A stretch of DNA of 64,000 nt from Dehalococcoidales bacterium (lineage in GTDB: Bacteria; Chloroflexota; Dehalococcoidia; Dehalococcoidales; UBA2162): positions 33,557 through 97,556 of the forward strand of contig JAFGCW010000028.1 in assembly GCA_016932435.1 (NCBI GenBank), written 5' to 3'. Made by a program: the position numbers and the translations under genes. The notes below the pieces were generated by a model. That model did not search any database, had not been told where the DNA came from, and worked only from the letters and a program-made list of their open reading frames with translations. Position 1 is the stretch's first letter, and the number at the start of each line of letters is the position of its first letter. Positions 28,231 through 37,715 of the stretch are shown piece by piece.

Positions 28231-30588
28231 CTACAGACCGACTATGGTTACCCCTTCTCCGCCTTCTCCCCGGACTCCCGGTCTGAAGTTCCTGACCAGC
28301 GGATGCACAGAAAGCAGGTCGCGAACGATCTGCCGTACGGTTCCAGTCGCAATCCCGTGGATGATCACCACTTCATTCCGGTTTGACAACGCGGCATCAT
28401 TCAGGTAACCATCCAGGGCCACTTCCACTTCGTCGGCCCGTTTTCCCCGCAGATCCAGTTCTCCCCTGACCAGAGGAGCCGGAGGAATCTTAACCGCCGC
28501 CGTCCTTCGCTTTATTTTTCCGCTTTCCATCTGGACTTTCTTCACGCTTTCGAGACGGACCTTGAGATTAAGCTGTCCTGCCTGCACTTCAACTTCATCA
28601 TTGTCTTCATAGACAGCTTTCACTGTCCCATGCAGGTCGACTCCCTCAAGGTAGACGGTATCGCCGATACGTATATCATCATCAATTGAAGGCAATGATT
28701 TCAATGACCATACTTCACCGTCGAGACGTGCCCTGGTTTCCGACAGGGCTTTTTTGGCTTCTTGTGCCGCTTCCGCTGTCTTCTTTTTTCGCAGGTCTGT
28801 TTCAGCTTTACGAATCTCGCGGTGGAGTTCCGCCGCTTCACGCACTATCTTATCCCTGGCTTCCTGTATGATACTCCTCTCTGTTTCCCTCACTTCCGCC
28901 AGCTTCTTCTCCAGTTCCACATTACGCGACTTTATCTCCAGGCTTTCCTTCTCAATCTGTTTTCTGAACTCGGTGATCTTCTCTTTTTCAGTCATGATTT
29001 CCGAGAGAGTGGTATTAAGGTCGAGTTCACCTTTCGAAAGCATATTCCTGGCTTCGTCGATGATCTCAGCAGGTACTCCAAGTCTTCCCGCCGTCGCCAG
29101 CGCGTTGCTTCCTCCGGGTATTCCCAGGGTTATCGTGTAGGTAGGGGCTAGTGTAACCGGATCGAAGTCGAAGGATGCATTCTGCATTCCCTCCGTCTGG
29201 TGGGCGAACACTTTCAGATCACTGTAATGGGTCGTCGCAACGGTAATCACTCCTCTGGACAGGAAATACAGCAACACAGCACGGGCAAGTGCCGAACCTT
29301 CCGCCGGATCGGTCGCGGTACCGAGTTCATCGAGAAGAACCAGGCTTCGAGGCGTGGCATGCTCGATAATACGAACGATATTGCCGACGTGCCAGCTGAA
29401 ACTCGACAGTGTCTGTTCGATACTCTGTTCGTCACCAATGTCTGCGAATATTTCGTCGAACACCGGCAGGCGTGTCTCCGGTGCGGCGGGAATGGGAATT
29501 CCCGCCTGTGCCATCAGACTCATTAAACCGATTGTTTTCAAGGCTACCGTTTTACCGCCGGTATTGGGACCGGTGATAACGAGTGTCGTATATTCTTTAC
29601 CTGCTTCAACAGAAAGGGGAACCGCGTTCTTTCCCAGCAGGGGATGCCGGCCTTCAACGAGTCTGATAAACGCACCTCCGTCATTTTCCCTTTCGGATGA
29701 AAAACCGACCAGCTCGGGGATAGAAGCCTTAACGGCACGAGAATATTTCCCTTTTGCCAGCGCCACATCCAACTCAGCCAGGAGGGCAGTATTTTGCTGT
29801 ATTTCGTTATCGTAAACTCCCACAGCCTGACTGAGTTCACGCAAAATTCTTTCTATCTCGTACCTCTCTTCGGTAACCATTTCCCTGACAGCGTTTCCCA
29901 GTTCGATCGTCGCCCAGGGTTCCACGAAAACGGTGGCGCCGGTGTTCGAGACATCATGGGTGATGCCTTCGATATCCCTTCTCATGTCGTTTTTCACCGG
30001 TATGACGTACCGTCCCTCACGCTCGGTAATGATCGGTTCCTGTATCAGTTTCTGGACTCCCGGTTCCCTGATAATCGATTCCAGTTTTTCCCGCAGTGAA
30101 TGCCGTGTATCTCTCAGTCTTCTCCTGACCGACGCCAGTTTGGTAGATGCCCTGTCCAGCACCTCACCGCCCGGTGATATGCAATGCGTTATCTGTTTCT
30201 CGATATCGGAAAGCGGTTTTATATCCTTTGCTATCCGCCACAGAAGCGGGACTTCCGCAGCCACCTGTGCCAGACTGGCGCGTGCCTGCCTGAATACCGA
30301 CAGCGTCTGCTGAATCTCAATCAGGATGGCTGGCTCCAGTATCTTACCGAGGGCAGCAGCAGCGGTCATCTCCCGGATATCATGGGCGTCACCGATAGAG
30401 AATTCACGATCAACGGAAAGTAAGTATCGCGCTTCCTCCGATTCCTTAAGCAGCTTCTGTACGGTATCGAAGTCAGCCAGCGGCACTAGTTCCCGCATAA
30501 GTTCATATCCGACGGGAAAGGAAGTATATCCCGCCAGTATGTCCCTTATCCTGGGAAATTCCAGTATTTCAAGGCTTTTTTCATCCAT
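28231..30588 (-). CDS. mutS2: MutS2 ATPase with Smr endonuclease domain
   Basis: A 785-residue protein of normal MutS2 length. It lacks the MutS mismatch-recognition domain, has the ATPase core with Walker A GPNTGGKT (about residue 337) and Walker B LVLLDELGTATD, a coiled coil from about 515 to 640, and a C-terminal Smr domain (from about 710) starting ELDLRG, with IIHGIATG and a GxGxxGVTIV end. MutS2 was first seen as a recombination inhibitor and later as a collided-ribosome rescue factor in Bacillus. No Shine-Dalgarno is apparent before ATG. It is the first gene of a two-gene operon with the Vms1-like factor. Confidence 0.97.
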   Translation of the reverse strand: MDEKSLEILEFPRIRDILAGYTSFPVGYELMRELVPLADFDTVQKLLKESEEARYLLSVDREFSIGDAHDIREMTAAAALGKILEPAILIEIQQTLSVFRQARASLAQVAAEVPLLWRIAKDIKPLSDIEKQITHCISPGGEVLDRASTKLASVRRRLRDTRHSLREKLESIIREPGVQKLIQEPIITEREGRYVIPVKNDMRRDIEGITHDVSNTGATVFVEPWATIELGNAVREMVTEERYEIERILRELSQAVGVYDNEIQQNTALLAELDVALAKGKYSRAVKASIPELVGFSSERENDGGAFIRLVEGRHPLLGKNAVPLSVEAGKEYTTLVITGPNTGGKTVALKTIGLMSLMAQAGIPIPAAPETRLPVFDEIFADIGDEQSIEQTLSSFSWHVGNIVRIIEHATPRSLVLLDELGTATDPAEGSALARAVLLYFLSRGVITVATTHYSDLKVFAHQTEGMQNASFDFDPVTLAPTYTITLGIPGGSNALATAGRLGVPAEIIDEARNMLSKGELDLNTTLSEIMTEKEKITEFRKQIEKESLEIKSRNVELEKKLAEVRETERSIIQEARDKIVREAAELHREIRKAETDLRKKKTAEAAQEAKKALSETRARLDGEVWSLKSLPSIDDDIRIGDTVYLEGVDLHGTVKAVYEDNDEVEVQAGQLNLKVRLESVKKVQMESGKIKRRTAAVKIPPAPLVRGELDLRGKRADEVEVALDGYLNDAALSNRNEVVIIHGIATGTVRQIVRDLLSVHPLVRNFRPGVRGEGGEGVTIVGL

Positions 30589-30720
30589 AGTAAAATCCGT
30601 TCTTTACACTCAATGATTATAACACGAGATTGATACCCATGCTGATATGCGTTCATTGTTGACAATCGGTATCAGCAGATATTACTCTTAGCGGTATCCG
30701 GTAAGAAGAGGAGTTTGAAA

Positions 30721-31191
30721 TTGGCAGAGAATAAATACAGTGATTTGATAACCGAAAACAGGGAACACCGCCACTCGGACTGGGTTGACCAGGTCCCGAG
30801 CGATCCGGAAAGCGGTCAGATTCTTACCTGGCTGGACGGCGATGTCATACCCGGCGCTTTCTATTACGAGTCATTCATGGCTATCAAGCCGACGATCGAA
30901 GGCAGTTTCAACGACCCGCCCCATGTTCATCCTGAATGGGATGAAGTGATAGGTATTTACAGCACCAACCCGAAGGACACCGAGAACCTTGGTGGAGAAG
31001 TTCACCTTACAATAGAAGATGAAGTTCAAGAGATAACAAGAAGCTGCGCGATATTTATTCCAAAAGGATTGCAGCACGGTCCGCTTGTCATCAAGAAAGT
31101 CACCACGCCGATACTGCTGGTAACAACGGGTAACTATCCGAATTACACGCAGGTCCTGCCGCCGGACTGGGACAAGGACATAATTAGGTAG
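30721..31191 (+). CDS. Cupin-fold protein, paralogue of the gene at 19196
   Basis: A 156-residue protein with a TTG start at 30721; AGGAG lies 8 nt upstream, which favours it over TTG 30715 (only 2 nt). The N-terminus MAENKYSDLI resembles the MADTKYGHLF start of the paralogue. Metal site motifs are PHVHPEWDE and PKGLQHGP. It is divergent from mutS2, and TTGACA at 30659-30664 could be its -35 box. Function unknown. Confidence 0.78.
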   Translation: MAENKYSDLITENREHRHSDWVDQVPSDPESGQILTWLDGDVIPGAFYYESFMAIKPTIEGSFNDPPHVHPEWDEVIGIYSTNPKDTENLGGEVHLTIEDEVQEITRSCAIFIPKGLQHGPLVIKKVTTPILLVTTGNYPNYTQVLPPDWDKDIIR

Positions 31192-31207
31192 AAGGGCTGA
31201 TGATTCC

Positions 31208-31420
31208 AAATGTCATTGCGATGAGTCCGACGAAAGAGTACAAAGGATTTCCTGCGAAGTGACGGAATGTATAGAGATTGCCACGTCTCGGCTGTTGACC
31301 CGCCTGCCAAGTCTTGTACGGCGGGCAGCGCCGAGTCTCGCAATGACAGATGGGTGGTTTATCCTTCGACAAGCTCAGGACAAACGGGAGAAAGCTGAGT
31401 CTAGCAATGACATTTTGAAC
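31208..31420. repeat. REP-like composite repeat
   Basis: ATTGCGATGAGTCCGACG, GAGATTGCCACG, the GCCTGCC / GGCGGGC palindrome, GTCTCGCAATGACAGA and CAAGCTCAGGACAAACGG make up this stretch. Phrases recur at 16683, 43420 and 63420. A second low-copy hairpin, CTCTCCCTTTCCCTTTTCAAG with GGAGAGG, lies at 31501-31531. Together they account for the gene-free 31192-31638. Confidence 0.55.
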
Positions 31421-31638
31421 TCCTTCCCCCGGCTCTTTACTCTTTCAAGCAACCGCCTAACATCCTTAATAATCAAACCTTGACTGCCTGAAAAGCCTAT
31501 TTTTAAGTCTCTCCCTTTCCCTTTTCAAGGGAGAGGGCTGAAAGTCCGCCGCAATTCGCACAGGCGGATGAAGGAGGAAGACGGAAGAGGGTTGGGTTGG
31601 ATAGTTGTAAGGAAGAGTGAGAATGACAGAGGAAAGTA

Positions 31639-32634
31639 CTAAACCTGACCAAGAAATCTTTTCAGCATTCTACATATCCTGAGCGTAATCCAGGCGCGTT
31701 CGAGAGGTTTTCCTTCGGTGCCTGGTCTGCCCTCGGAAGAAACATCCCAGAGCCCGTCTTCCTGCTGATTTTCCAGGAACCAATCCAGACCTTTTCGGAT
31801 ATCGGGGTCATCCGCCGAAAATCCAAGCAGCAGGAGTGATTCCAACGAGGTGAGAAGGTTAGGCCACCAGTGTACGAACCGCGTCCAGTACCGAGCTTCC
31901 TTGTATGAGTTATACACATCAGGCTGGAAGAATCGTGTTTTCAGCAGTTCACCGGCTTTTCGGGCTTCTGTTGATTTGCGGTATACCGGATGAACGGCGA
32001 AAGCCCTGAGTACCATGTCGGTCCAGTTGTGTGAAAACGGTTTCGTACGGTCGGGTTCGACCGGTTCCATATATGAAGCGGTCAGTTGATATCCTGTTTC
32101 CCGGTCGAATGTGTGGGTAAGTATCGGAATAGTCCAGCCGCCGCCATCCTGTCGCATACCAAGCAGCCAATCCATCCCCATATCAACACGAGGGTCATCA
32201 GCATAACCGACCTTTATCAGCAGGGATAATATCTCTCCGGTGTAGTAGGTAGCGTACTGGTTGGCGATAAATCCACGGATATCTCCATCGCCGGACTGGA
32301 AGCCGAACAGAAACTCAGCCGCTATATCGATACCTTCACAGTCACGGGTGAATTCATAATCCTTGACGAGTGTCCTGAATGCCTTAAACGTAGCAACAAG
32401 ATCCGAATGATTTTCAGGATACACCGGAGTCTTCTTCGCGGCACCTTTCCAGGAACCGTCATTACGCTGTTTTTTCAGTATTTTTAGCGGTTCCGGCAGT
32501 TCCCATACCTGGCTGACTGGTCCGACAGGTTCCCCTAGCAGATCATTCCTGGTGAAATAATTAATGGCCCTGTCATCGCTTTCCAGCAGGGCATCAACAG
32601 CTTTTTCAAGAATGTTCTGCCAGTCTGTCATCAT
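31639..32634 (-). CDS. Prenyltransferase/squalene oxidase-like alpha-barrel protein
   Basis: A 331-residue protein with repeated helices and short QW-like motifs (LKKQRNDGSWKG, GMRQDGGGWTIP, NQQEDGLWDV), as in the alpha/alpha-6 barrel of squalene cyclases. The catalytic DxDD motif of squalene-hopene cyclase is not seen, and the length is about half of a cyclase, so it is a stand-alone barrel of unknown activity. It lies 3 nt after the S9 peptidase gene in the same direction and is probably co-transcribed. Confidence 0.72.
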   Translation of the reverse strand: MMTDWQNILEKAVDALLESDDRAINYFTRNDLLGEPVGPVSQVWELPEPLKILKKQRNDGSWKGAAKKTPVYPENHSDLVATFKAFRTLVKDYEFTRDCEGIDIAAEFLFGFQSGDGDIRGFIANQYATYYTGEILSLLIKVGYADDPRVDMGMDWLLGMRQDGGGWTIPILTHTFDRETGYQLTASYMEPVEPDRTKPFSHNWTDMVLRAFAVHPVYRKSTEARKAGELLKTRFFQPDVYNSYKEARYWTRFVHWWPNLLTSLESLLLLGFSADDPDIRKGLDWFLENQQEDGLWDVSSEGRPGTEGKPLERAWITLRICRMLKRFLGQV

Positions 32635-32637
32635 CGA

Positions 32638-34584
32638 TTAGTCAAGGTTCTCTATCATCACCGGTTCTATATGATCAGCCGGTTCGAAGCCGAATATTTT
32701 CGAGTAGAAGTACAGTTCCGCATCCAGCGCCCGTTTGATATTCTCCGCTTTCCTGAAGCCGTGCTGTTCTCCTTCGAACAGGAGATAGGCAACCGGGATA
32801 CCTTTTTCACGAAGCGCGTTCACCATCAATCCAGCCTGGTCAGGCGGCACGACTTTATCCTCGTCACCCTGGAAAAAGATAACCGGGCACGACAGTTTCT
32901 CGACATGGTGGATAGGAGAGCGTTCGGTAAATACATTCCTTTTCTCGGGATACGGAGCGACGATGCGGTCCAGGTATCTCGATTCGAACTTATGCGTGTC
33001 TGTTTCCAGTGCTTCAAGGTCACTGACACCGTAGTAGCTGGCTCCTGCCCTGAACACATCGCGAAAAGCCAGCGAAGCCAGGGTGGTATAGCCGCCGGCG
33101 CTGCCGCCGCGGATAGCAGCACGTTCTCCGTCCGCTTCTCCGCGTTCTATGAGGTAACGGGCGCAGTTCGCGCAGTCATCCACGTCAACGATGCCCCACA
33201 TCCCGTCCAGTCTCCGCCGGTATTCCCTGCCGTATCCCGTGCTGCCGCCATAATTCACATCGGCAACAGCAAAGCCCCGGCTTGTCCAGTACTGAATTGA
33301 CAGACTGAATGCACCGGAAGTTGCACTGGTCGGTCCTCCATGGCTGATAACCATCAAAGGAGGTTTTTCACCAGCAGGAGCCTTAAAATCAGTATTCTTC
33401 GGTCGGTAGTAGAGAGCATGGGCGGTCAGCCCGTTTTCGGTGGGAAACTCGATAGCTTCGGGAACAGATAAATACCCTGCATCTATGATGATGTCGGTAG
33501 ATTTGCGTAATACTCCGGTTTTCCCGGTAGACAGGTCGAGTCTGACCACCGAAGCCGCTTCTATTGGAGAAGCGGCGAGGAAGACAGCGTAACCGTGAGC
33601 AGTTATTATCGACGAAAAGGACGAATATTCAGTTTCAATCTGCTTGAGTTCAAGAGTTTCCGTATCGATCGTTGACAGGCAGGATTCGCCGTTCTGAGAA
33701 TAGGTGCAGACGATACGTTTTTCAGATTCGAAGGCATAGGTAGACTGCCCGAAAATCCAGTGCGGACTTCCGAATTCCGCTGCCATTTCACAGAGTGGCT
33801 CGATAGCTCCGTTCCTGTAACGGCAAAGATTCAGCCAGCCGGTCTTTTCCGAGAGAAAATACAATACTCCGTTCGGAGAATACTTCGGTTCGGATACCGC
33901 GTCATCGCTGCCGCCGGCCAGTTTTTCGGGATTGATAATACTGCCTTCATCGCTGATATTCGCAATCCACAACTCGGTATAGTCCCAGGGCATGTTGGGA
34001 TGATTCCAGGTAATCCAGGCGAGTTGGGAACCGTCGGGGCTGATCCGGGGAGACGAGTAGAAATCGTTACCTGATACCAGTCTGGTTATCTCTCCGGTAC
34101 CATTAAGATCGACAGAAGCAATGTAATTTTCCGGTTCTTTGTCGTTTTTGGTGTGGTCCTCACAGACACAGATGATGCGGTTCCGCTGCCGGTCGATAAC
34201 ACCGTCGGCATAGCGCATATCTCCTTCAGGCGTGAGTGGCGAGAGTGGAGAACCGGGTTCCTGTCGGTAAAGCCGCTGGTCTGAAAAGTTCGAAAAATAG
34301 ACCGTGTCCCGGTCGATCAAACAGGCGCCGCCGCCATACTCATGCACGCGTGTCCTGACATTGTAAGGAGCCGGGTTGACGTCCTCTGTCGTGCCGTCCG
34401 GTGATCGGCGTACCAGCACATACCTTCCGGCTTCGGAAGGTCTCATCTCTATCCAGTACACATTTTTACCATCCGTTTCAATAAAGCCGTCAAACCTGAT
34501 AGAGGATGATGCCACAAGATCCGATGTTATCATCGATTTCCAGGAGCCATATCCAGCTTCTTTCACTTCTGCCATGTTATCCAC
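32638..34584 (-). CDS. Prolyl oligopeptidase family (S9) peptidase
   Basis: A 648-residue S9 peptidase. The N-terminal half is a beta-propeller (from about residue 60) with WD-like repeats such as SPDGSQLAW and SPNGVLYFL. The C-terminal alpha/beta hydrolase holds the nucleophile GGSAGGY, Asp in DEDKVVPP and His in EQHGF. It lacks a signal peptide, so it probably degrades short peptides in the cytoplasm. Length and order fit dipeptidyl aminopeptidase/acylaminoacyl peptidase types. Confidence 0.92.
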   Translation of the reverse strand: MDNMAEVKEAGYGSWKSMITSDLVASSSIRFDGFIETDGKNVYWIEMRPSEAGRYVLVRRSPDGTTEDVNPAPYNVRTRVHEYGGGACLIDRDTVYFSNFSDQRLYRQEPGSPLSPLTPEGDMRYADGVIDRQRNRIICVCEDHTKNDKEPENYIASVDLNGTGEITRLVSGNDFYSSPRISPDGSQLAWITWNHPNMPWDYTELWIANISDEGSIINPEKLAGGSDDAVSEPKYSPNGVLYFLSEKTGWLNLCRYRNGAIEPLCEMAAEFGSPHWIFGQSTYAFESEKRIVCTYSQNGESCLSTIDTETLELKQIETEYSSFSSIITAHGYAVFLAASPIEAASVVRLDLSTGKTGVLRKSTDIIIDAGYLSVPEAIEFPTENGLTAHALYYRPKNTDFKAPAGEKPPLMVISHGGPTSATSGAFSLSIQYWTSRGFAVADVNYGGSTGYGREYRRRLDGMWGIVDVDDCANCARYLIERGEADGERAAIRGGSAGGYTTLASLAFRDVFRAGASYYGVSDLEALETDTHKFESRYLDRIVAPYPEKRNVFTERSPIHHVEKLSCPVIFFQGDEDKVVPPDQAGLMVNALREKGIPVAYLLFEGEQHGFRKAENIKRALDAELYFYSKIFGFEPADHIEPVMIENLD

Positions 34585-34736
34585 CTGCTTTAATTTATTA
34601 ACATTATACTACCCAGCAATCAAGGTTGCATTAATGAGAAATCCAGAAACTTAATACATCTGTGAATTTGAAGAATACCATACAAGCTGATACAATTCGA
34701 AGATATTCGAAAATCACTGAATTGTTGACATATACG

Positions 34737-35027
34737 ATGAAACAGATATGGGTAATAGTCTGGAAGTCAGTGAAGTGGATCGGTAGAGTCATATCGCATC
34801 TTCTGCCGAAAGAGGGCACATGGAAAGAAATTCATGTTTCTCCGAACAAACACCCCGAACCTACACTGCGCCGATTTTCATACCTGCGTAATCATGGTAT
34901 CAGGTGTAAACTCCATAACCTTACATCACCCAGCGGAAGGGGCGTCGTTGCCGGAATGATCAGCCTTCGTGTTCATCGTAACGATGTCGGTAAAGCTTAC
35001 GTATTACTCAGGGATATTAAAGATTAA
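34737..35027 (+). CDS. Small protein, DUF2007-like
   Basis: About 96 residues from ATG 34737; a GTG at 34662 would add 25. A hydrophobic opening (MKQIWVIVWKSVKWIG) may form an amphipathic helix. The C-terminus, with LRNHGIRCKLHN and RVHRNDVGKAYVLL, resembles the DUF2007 signal-transducer domain (alpha-beta fold with a helix ending in AxxLL). No ribosome site is visible. Weak assignment. Confidence 0.4.
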   Translation: MKQIWVIVWKSVKWIGRVISHLLPKEGTWKEIHVSPNKHPEPTLRRFSYLRNHGIRCKLHNLTSPSGRGVVAGMISLRVHRNDVGKAYVLLRDIKD

Positions 35028-35123
35028 CCGTCACAATATAAGTCACCACTGCTATAATTACACTATTACGGTACTATTAGTCGTTATATAACCGGATTTT
35101 CTATTAACAGAACAGGGAGGTGA

Positions 35124-36077
35124 ATGGTGAAGCACAATACACATATTTATCTTGCAGCGAAAGCAATCGAGCTAACCCGACAAGCGGTGGACAACACGGT
35201 AGATAGCAAGGGTAAATACCTGACAAGGGGCAAGAAGGCGAGTGAACGATTCAAGGCAACGGAACGTCAGCGTATTCTTCAGCATTACCAGGATATGATT
35301 ACGGAGGCAACCTGGGCACCGGATGACGTACTGCATGATAACGATCCCTTTCATATATTCAAGCTGTTTACCGAGGATGAGTTCCCCGGACACGGTATAA
35401 CCGGTAAAGACACCTTTGAGAGAGATGACAATACGTATATCAAGTTCGCGGGAGGTCTTCCGTACAGGATCGATCATATCAGCCAGGAAATAATAAGCAT
35501 GTCCAAACTGAGAAATTTTAACGATCGTTACGATTTGAAGCAGCTAATGTACAATTATCTGCTTTTAAGCCATTACGTAGTGGATGCTCATGTTCCGATG
35601 CATTGCGACCTCCGGGATGATCCTCCATCCGCGACCAGAGATGATGAGCCGAGTCGGAGAAAAGGAACCGATAAACCTGCCGGTAACTACATGCGTAAGA
35701 ACGCGCACGGAAAGCTTGAAGAATTATGGGACGATGCCGTCACTCCCGTAGCCATCAGAGAAGGAATAATCATCAATACCTGGGATGAAGAGAGAACCGA
35801 GGACACTAAGTATTCGGAAAAAATAAAGTTTGGTTTTGACGATTGTAAAAAAGGCGGTATCATTAAGGTTCCGATAATCCCGGATAACGGCTTTATGAGT
35901 TACATGATTGACCTGTGCATTGAAAGCAAGCGCCGCGGTCGTAGAATCTTTCCAATTGAAAATCCGGAGGAAAGAAACGATGCCATACTTCCCGATATCA
36001 CCAGGGAAATATTCGCCGACAGCATAGGCAACCTAATGGGAATCTGGCGCTATATCTGGGAACATCACCGCGAATAG
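35124..36077 (+). CDS. P1-nuclease/zinc phospholipase C-like protein
   Basis: A 317-residue helical protein. Metal-binding features of the zinc PLC/S1-P1 fold appear: an early His (KHNTHIYLAA), a central SHYVVDAHVPMHC (H-x3-D-x-H-x3-H), and NAHGKLEELWDD like the NLHxxWD of P1 nucleases. No signal peptide, though known family members are secreted, so it may act inside the cell, or the fold may serve another role. GGGAGG lies just before the start. Substrate unknown. Confidence 0.65.
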   Translation: MVKHNTHIYLAAKAIELTRQAVDNTVDSKGKYLTRGKKASERFKATERQRILQHYQDMITEATWAPDDVLHDNDPFHIFKLFTEDEFPGHGITGKDTFERDDNTYIKFAGGLPYRIDHISQEIISMSKLRNFNDRYDLKQLMYNYLLLSHYVVDAHVPMHCDLRDDPPSATRDDEPSRRKGTDKPAGNYMRKNAHGKLEELWDDAVTPVAIREGIIINTWDEERTEDTKYSEKIKFGFDDCKKGGIIKVPIIPDNGFMSYMIDLCIESKRRGRRIFPIENPEERNDAILPDITREIFADSIGNLMGIWRYIWEHHRE

Positions 36078-36109
36078 ACCGTAGTATCCGGGCAGACAGC
36101 CGAACCGGT

Positions 36110-36922
36110 CTAACTGCCTGTCGAATGGTAATGCCGGACGCCGAATTGCCATACCTTCAATGATACCCAGAGGAATATCAGTCCAATCAACGGAGAAATC
36201 CATTGAAACCAGACAGGTGTGTTAAGAGGATCCGGCTTTCCCATGATAGCCAGCGCGGGGAAATAATTAACACAGGCAAGCGGGATTATGAAGACGAATA
36301 TTCCGGCGAACCAGCGTTTGTATATAGGCAGCGGCCACTGGACGGCTTCAACGCCGCCATAGGTGAAAGAATTCATCACCTCAAGGCTCTGGGTAGACCA
36401 GAAGCACATCGTTGCCTGGAGTATCAGCAGTCCGGTAAAAACGCAGATATTCCCCGCAACCGATAGCAGCAGCAACGCTACCCTGGCAAAATTCCAGGCG
36501 ATACCGATACTGACGGAAGCCCAGATAAGAATCGCCAAGCCCTGGAGCAGCCTTCCGGCTCTGAACAACAGGAAATCGTGCGCCAGTACCTGCAGGGCGG
36601 TCGAACGGGGACGCAATAGCGTCCGGTCGAATTCTCCTTGTATGACCTGGAGATTAAAATGGTCGAATCCGCGACCGAACGCCTCGGTTATCGCCCATCC
36701 GACATTCACTAGTCCGTAGAATAACGCCACTTCCTCGAGTCTCCAGCTCTGGAGTGAACCGAATCTGGAAAACAGGACAGCGATGCCGATAAACTCGATG
36801 AAGGTGACAATGAAATTTCCGATCGTCATCAGCACGAAGGAAGCCCGATACTGAAGCTGGCTTCTGATATTTATACCAATAAGCCTGAAATATAGCTTAA
36901 TAGAGTCGACCAGATTATCCAC
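36110..36922 (-). CDS. ABC-2 type permease subunit
   Basis: A 270-residue protein with six hydrophobic helices of the ABC-2 permease type (DUF990 group). It follows a second permease with an 8-nt overlap and a downstream-running ATPase. The DFLLFRAGRLLQ loop is conserved in the group. Two different permease subunits with one ATPase point to a heteromeric exporter. Substrate unknown. Confidence 0.85.
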   Translation of the reverse strand: MDNLVDSIKLYFRLIGINIRSQLQYRASFVLMTIGNFIVTFIEFIGIAVLFSRFGSLQSWRLEEVALFYGLVNVGWAITEAFGRGFDHFNLQVIQGEFDRTLLRPRSTALQVLAHDFLLFRAGRLLQGLAILIWASVSIGIAWNFARVALLLLSVAGNICVFTGLLILQATMCFWSTQSLEVMNSFTYGGVEAVQWPLPIYKRWFAGIFVFIIPLACVNYFPALAIMGKPDPLNTPVWFQWISPLIGLIFLWVSLKVWQFGVRHYHSTGS

Positions 36923-37715
36923 CCTGTATCACCACCCTTTTCATTCCTGCTTTCAGCAGCAGTATCCCCAACACCATGAACGCTATCGTCCAGGTAATCT
37001 GGATCAAAACAAATGAAGGAAGGTCCAAAACCGGCAGCACTCCCAGATAGAAGCGGAGAGGAATATCCAGCAGACTGCTGAACGGTAAGTATCGAAGAAT
37101 TCCCTGAGCCCAGTCGGGATAATAGACAAGCGGAACGATTACACCCGAAAAAACCATGATCAGGGCAGGAACGATCCTCTGCATTCCCAGACCGGAAAGG
37201 GTCCATACTGTCGATATGGACATGATATTGCCAATTGCACATCCCAGCAGCAGGGCAAAACACATGGATATGACCCACGCAGCCCCGGCAGCTAACGAAT
37301 CAGGCGGCTTGAGCCCATATCCTGCGGGAAGAAAATAAACCAGTACATACAGCGGCACTCCGGTAAGCAGGACGGGAACGATTTTCTGGGACAGTAATCT
37401 GCAGTACCAGTTGAAATACAGGCTCAACGGACGGCACAGTTCATAAGCTACGTTTCCGTCGCGTATCATATCGATAATGTCGTTATCACCACCCCACGGC
37501 TGCATTCTCAGAGTAGCCTGGACTATCCAGGTATAGGTCACCACCTGTTCCAGAGAGATCGGTTGTACAGATGTAGTAGACGCGTAAAATGCCTGGAACA
37601 CCATCACTCTGACAAAACCGAAGAACAACTGGGTGAAGAAACCTGCCGCGGCAGCCGCCCGGTACTGGAGCTGGACGGCAAAGCGTATTTTCACTATGGT
37701 GAGATAGGCCTTCAA
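36915..37715 (-). CDS. ABC-2 type permease subunit (second)
   Basis: A 266-residue membrane protein with about six TM helices and the same general layout as the gene at 36110, of which it is probably a paralogue. Its start overlaps the ATPase stop by 4 nt, indicating translational coupling. Together the three genes form one exporter operon. Confidence 0.85.
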   Translation of the reverse strand: MKAYLTIVKIRFAVQLQYRAAAAAGFFTQLFFGFVRVMVFQAFYASTTSVQPISLEQVVTYTWIVQATLRMQPWGGDNDIIDMIRDGNVAYELCRPLSLYFNWYCRLLSQKIVPVLLTGVPLYVLVYFLPAGYGLKPPDSLAAGAAWVISMCFALLLGCAIGNIMSISTVWTLSGLGMQRIVPALIMVFSGVIVPLVYYPDWAQGILRYLPFSSLLDIPLRFYLGVLPVLDLPSFVLIQITWTIAFMVLGILLLKAGMKRVVIQGG

